Position numbers and translations under genes: made by a program. From Roseovarius nitratireducens (GTDB lineage Bacteria > Pseudomonadota > Alphaproteobacteria > Rhodobacterales > Rhodobacteraceae): a DNA stretch of 64,000 nucleotides. Location of the stretch: assembly GCF_002925845.1 (NCBI RefSeq), contig NZ_PDNI01000017.1, positions 1-64,000 on the forward strand, read 5' to 3'. This document shows positions 63,774 through 64,000 of this stretch, in pieces. The first letter of the stretch is position 1, and each line of letters opens with the position of its first letter. The notes below the pieces were generated by a model, which did not search any database, was not told the origin of the DNA, and worked only from the letters and a program-made list of their open reading frames with translations.

Positions 63774-63863
63774 CCGCCGGGTGCGGCACCGCGGCGCGAG
63801 CCCTTGCGCGGGGGCGCGGATGCGCCTACTCTCGGGGTAACTTGAAATGGAGGGCGTGTTGTC

Positions 63864-64000
63864 ATGGCGCCCAAGCGTCCGATTGGTGCGGGCGCTATCC
63901 CGAAACCGGTCGAGAGCCCCGCGCCGAGCCTGCCGGATCGGACGCCGCTCTACGCGGCGCTCGATCTTGGCACCAACAGTTGTCGCATGCTGATCGCCCG
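63864..64000 (+). CDS. Ppx/GppA phosphatase, 5' end only
   Basis: The ATG at 63864 opens a frame that runs off the window: a Pro-rich leader of about 30 residues followed by YAALDLGTNSCRMLIA, the N-terminal phosphate-binding motif of exopolyphosphatase/pppGpp phosphatases (actin-like ATPase fold). Only 45 codons are visible. Confidence 0.85.
   Translation, partial: MAPKRPIGAGAIPKPVESPAPSLPDRTPLYAALDLGTNSCRMLIA

Overview
The window looks like chromosomal DNA of a high-GC alphaproteobacterium of the order Rhodobacterales (Roseobacter/Rhodobacter type). The evidence is a circularly permuted two-piece tmRNA whose tag reads ANDNRAPVAVAA, a ChpT-type histidine phosphotransferase, an alphaproteobacterial SspB, cobaltochelatase genes cobS-cobT, the tellurite-resistance set trgA-trgB-cysK known from Rhodobacter sphaeroides, and a dnaG-rpoD pair. 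I saw no tRNA, rRNA, CRISPR array or intact insertion sequence.

Bases 1-13000 are an accessory 'small envelope protein' region. It holds many tiny membrane proteins (DUF3309, YqjD/DUF883-like, YqjE/holin-like, DUF3185, Thivi_2564-like and a 24-residue peptide), an AI-2E-type permease, an OmpA-family protein with a long Ala/Glu repeat tract, a PHB-depolymerase-type esterase, and a DUF1611 (DgcN-like)/PLP-racemase pair. The intergenic DNA carries a recurring palindrome CT(A/G)A-N6-TCAG, plus one looser copy. It resembles FNR/FixK/DNR operators, so the region may be one regulon. Two or three small genes here appear to carry single-base frameshifts. An IS630 transposase remnant lies near 13.2 kb.

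Bases 13500-31560 form a Tad/Flp pilus locus embedded in signalling genes: an orphan winged-helix protein, three TadE/F/G-like pseudopilins, a single-domain response regulator, a LuxR-type regulator, a large multi-PAS hybrid histidine kinase, then flp-cpaA-cpaB-cpaE-cpaF-tadB-tadC, an Hpt protein, and an adjacent GGDEF and EAL pair. No secretin (cpaC/rcpA), cpaD or tadD gene is present.

Bases 31900-44400 are mostly housekeeping genes: dusA, mnmH-cobT-cobS (minus strand), an ECF sigma factor with its anti-sigma factor, ssrA, chrA, sspB, fumC, DUF4169 and ribbon-helix-helix small proteins, and a BCCT osmolyte transporter.

Bases 44500-54000 form a tightly packed plus-strand run: class-V aminotransferase, photolyase, cyclopropane-fatty-acid synthase-like methyltransferase, trgA, trgB, cysK, an MscS channel and an AlaX editing protein. 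Most junctions overlap by a few bases. Bases 54000-64000 hold a second AI-2E permease, chpT, DUF3553, the ornithine-lipid genes olsB-olsA, a small secreted protein, dnaG, rpoD, a low-GC orphan gene, a Phd/YefM-YoeB toxin-antitoxin pair, an HlyU-family gene, and the 5' end of a Ppx/GppA phosphatase gene cut by the window edge.
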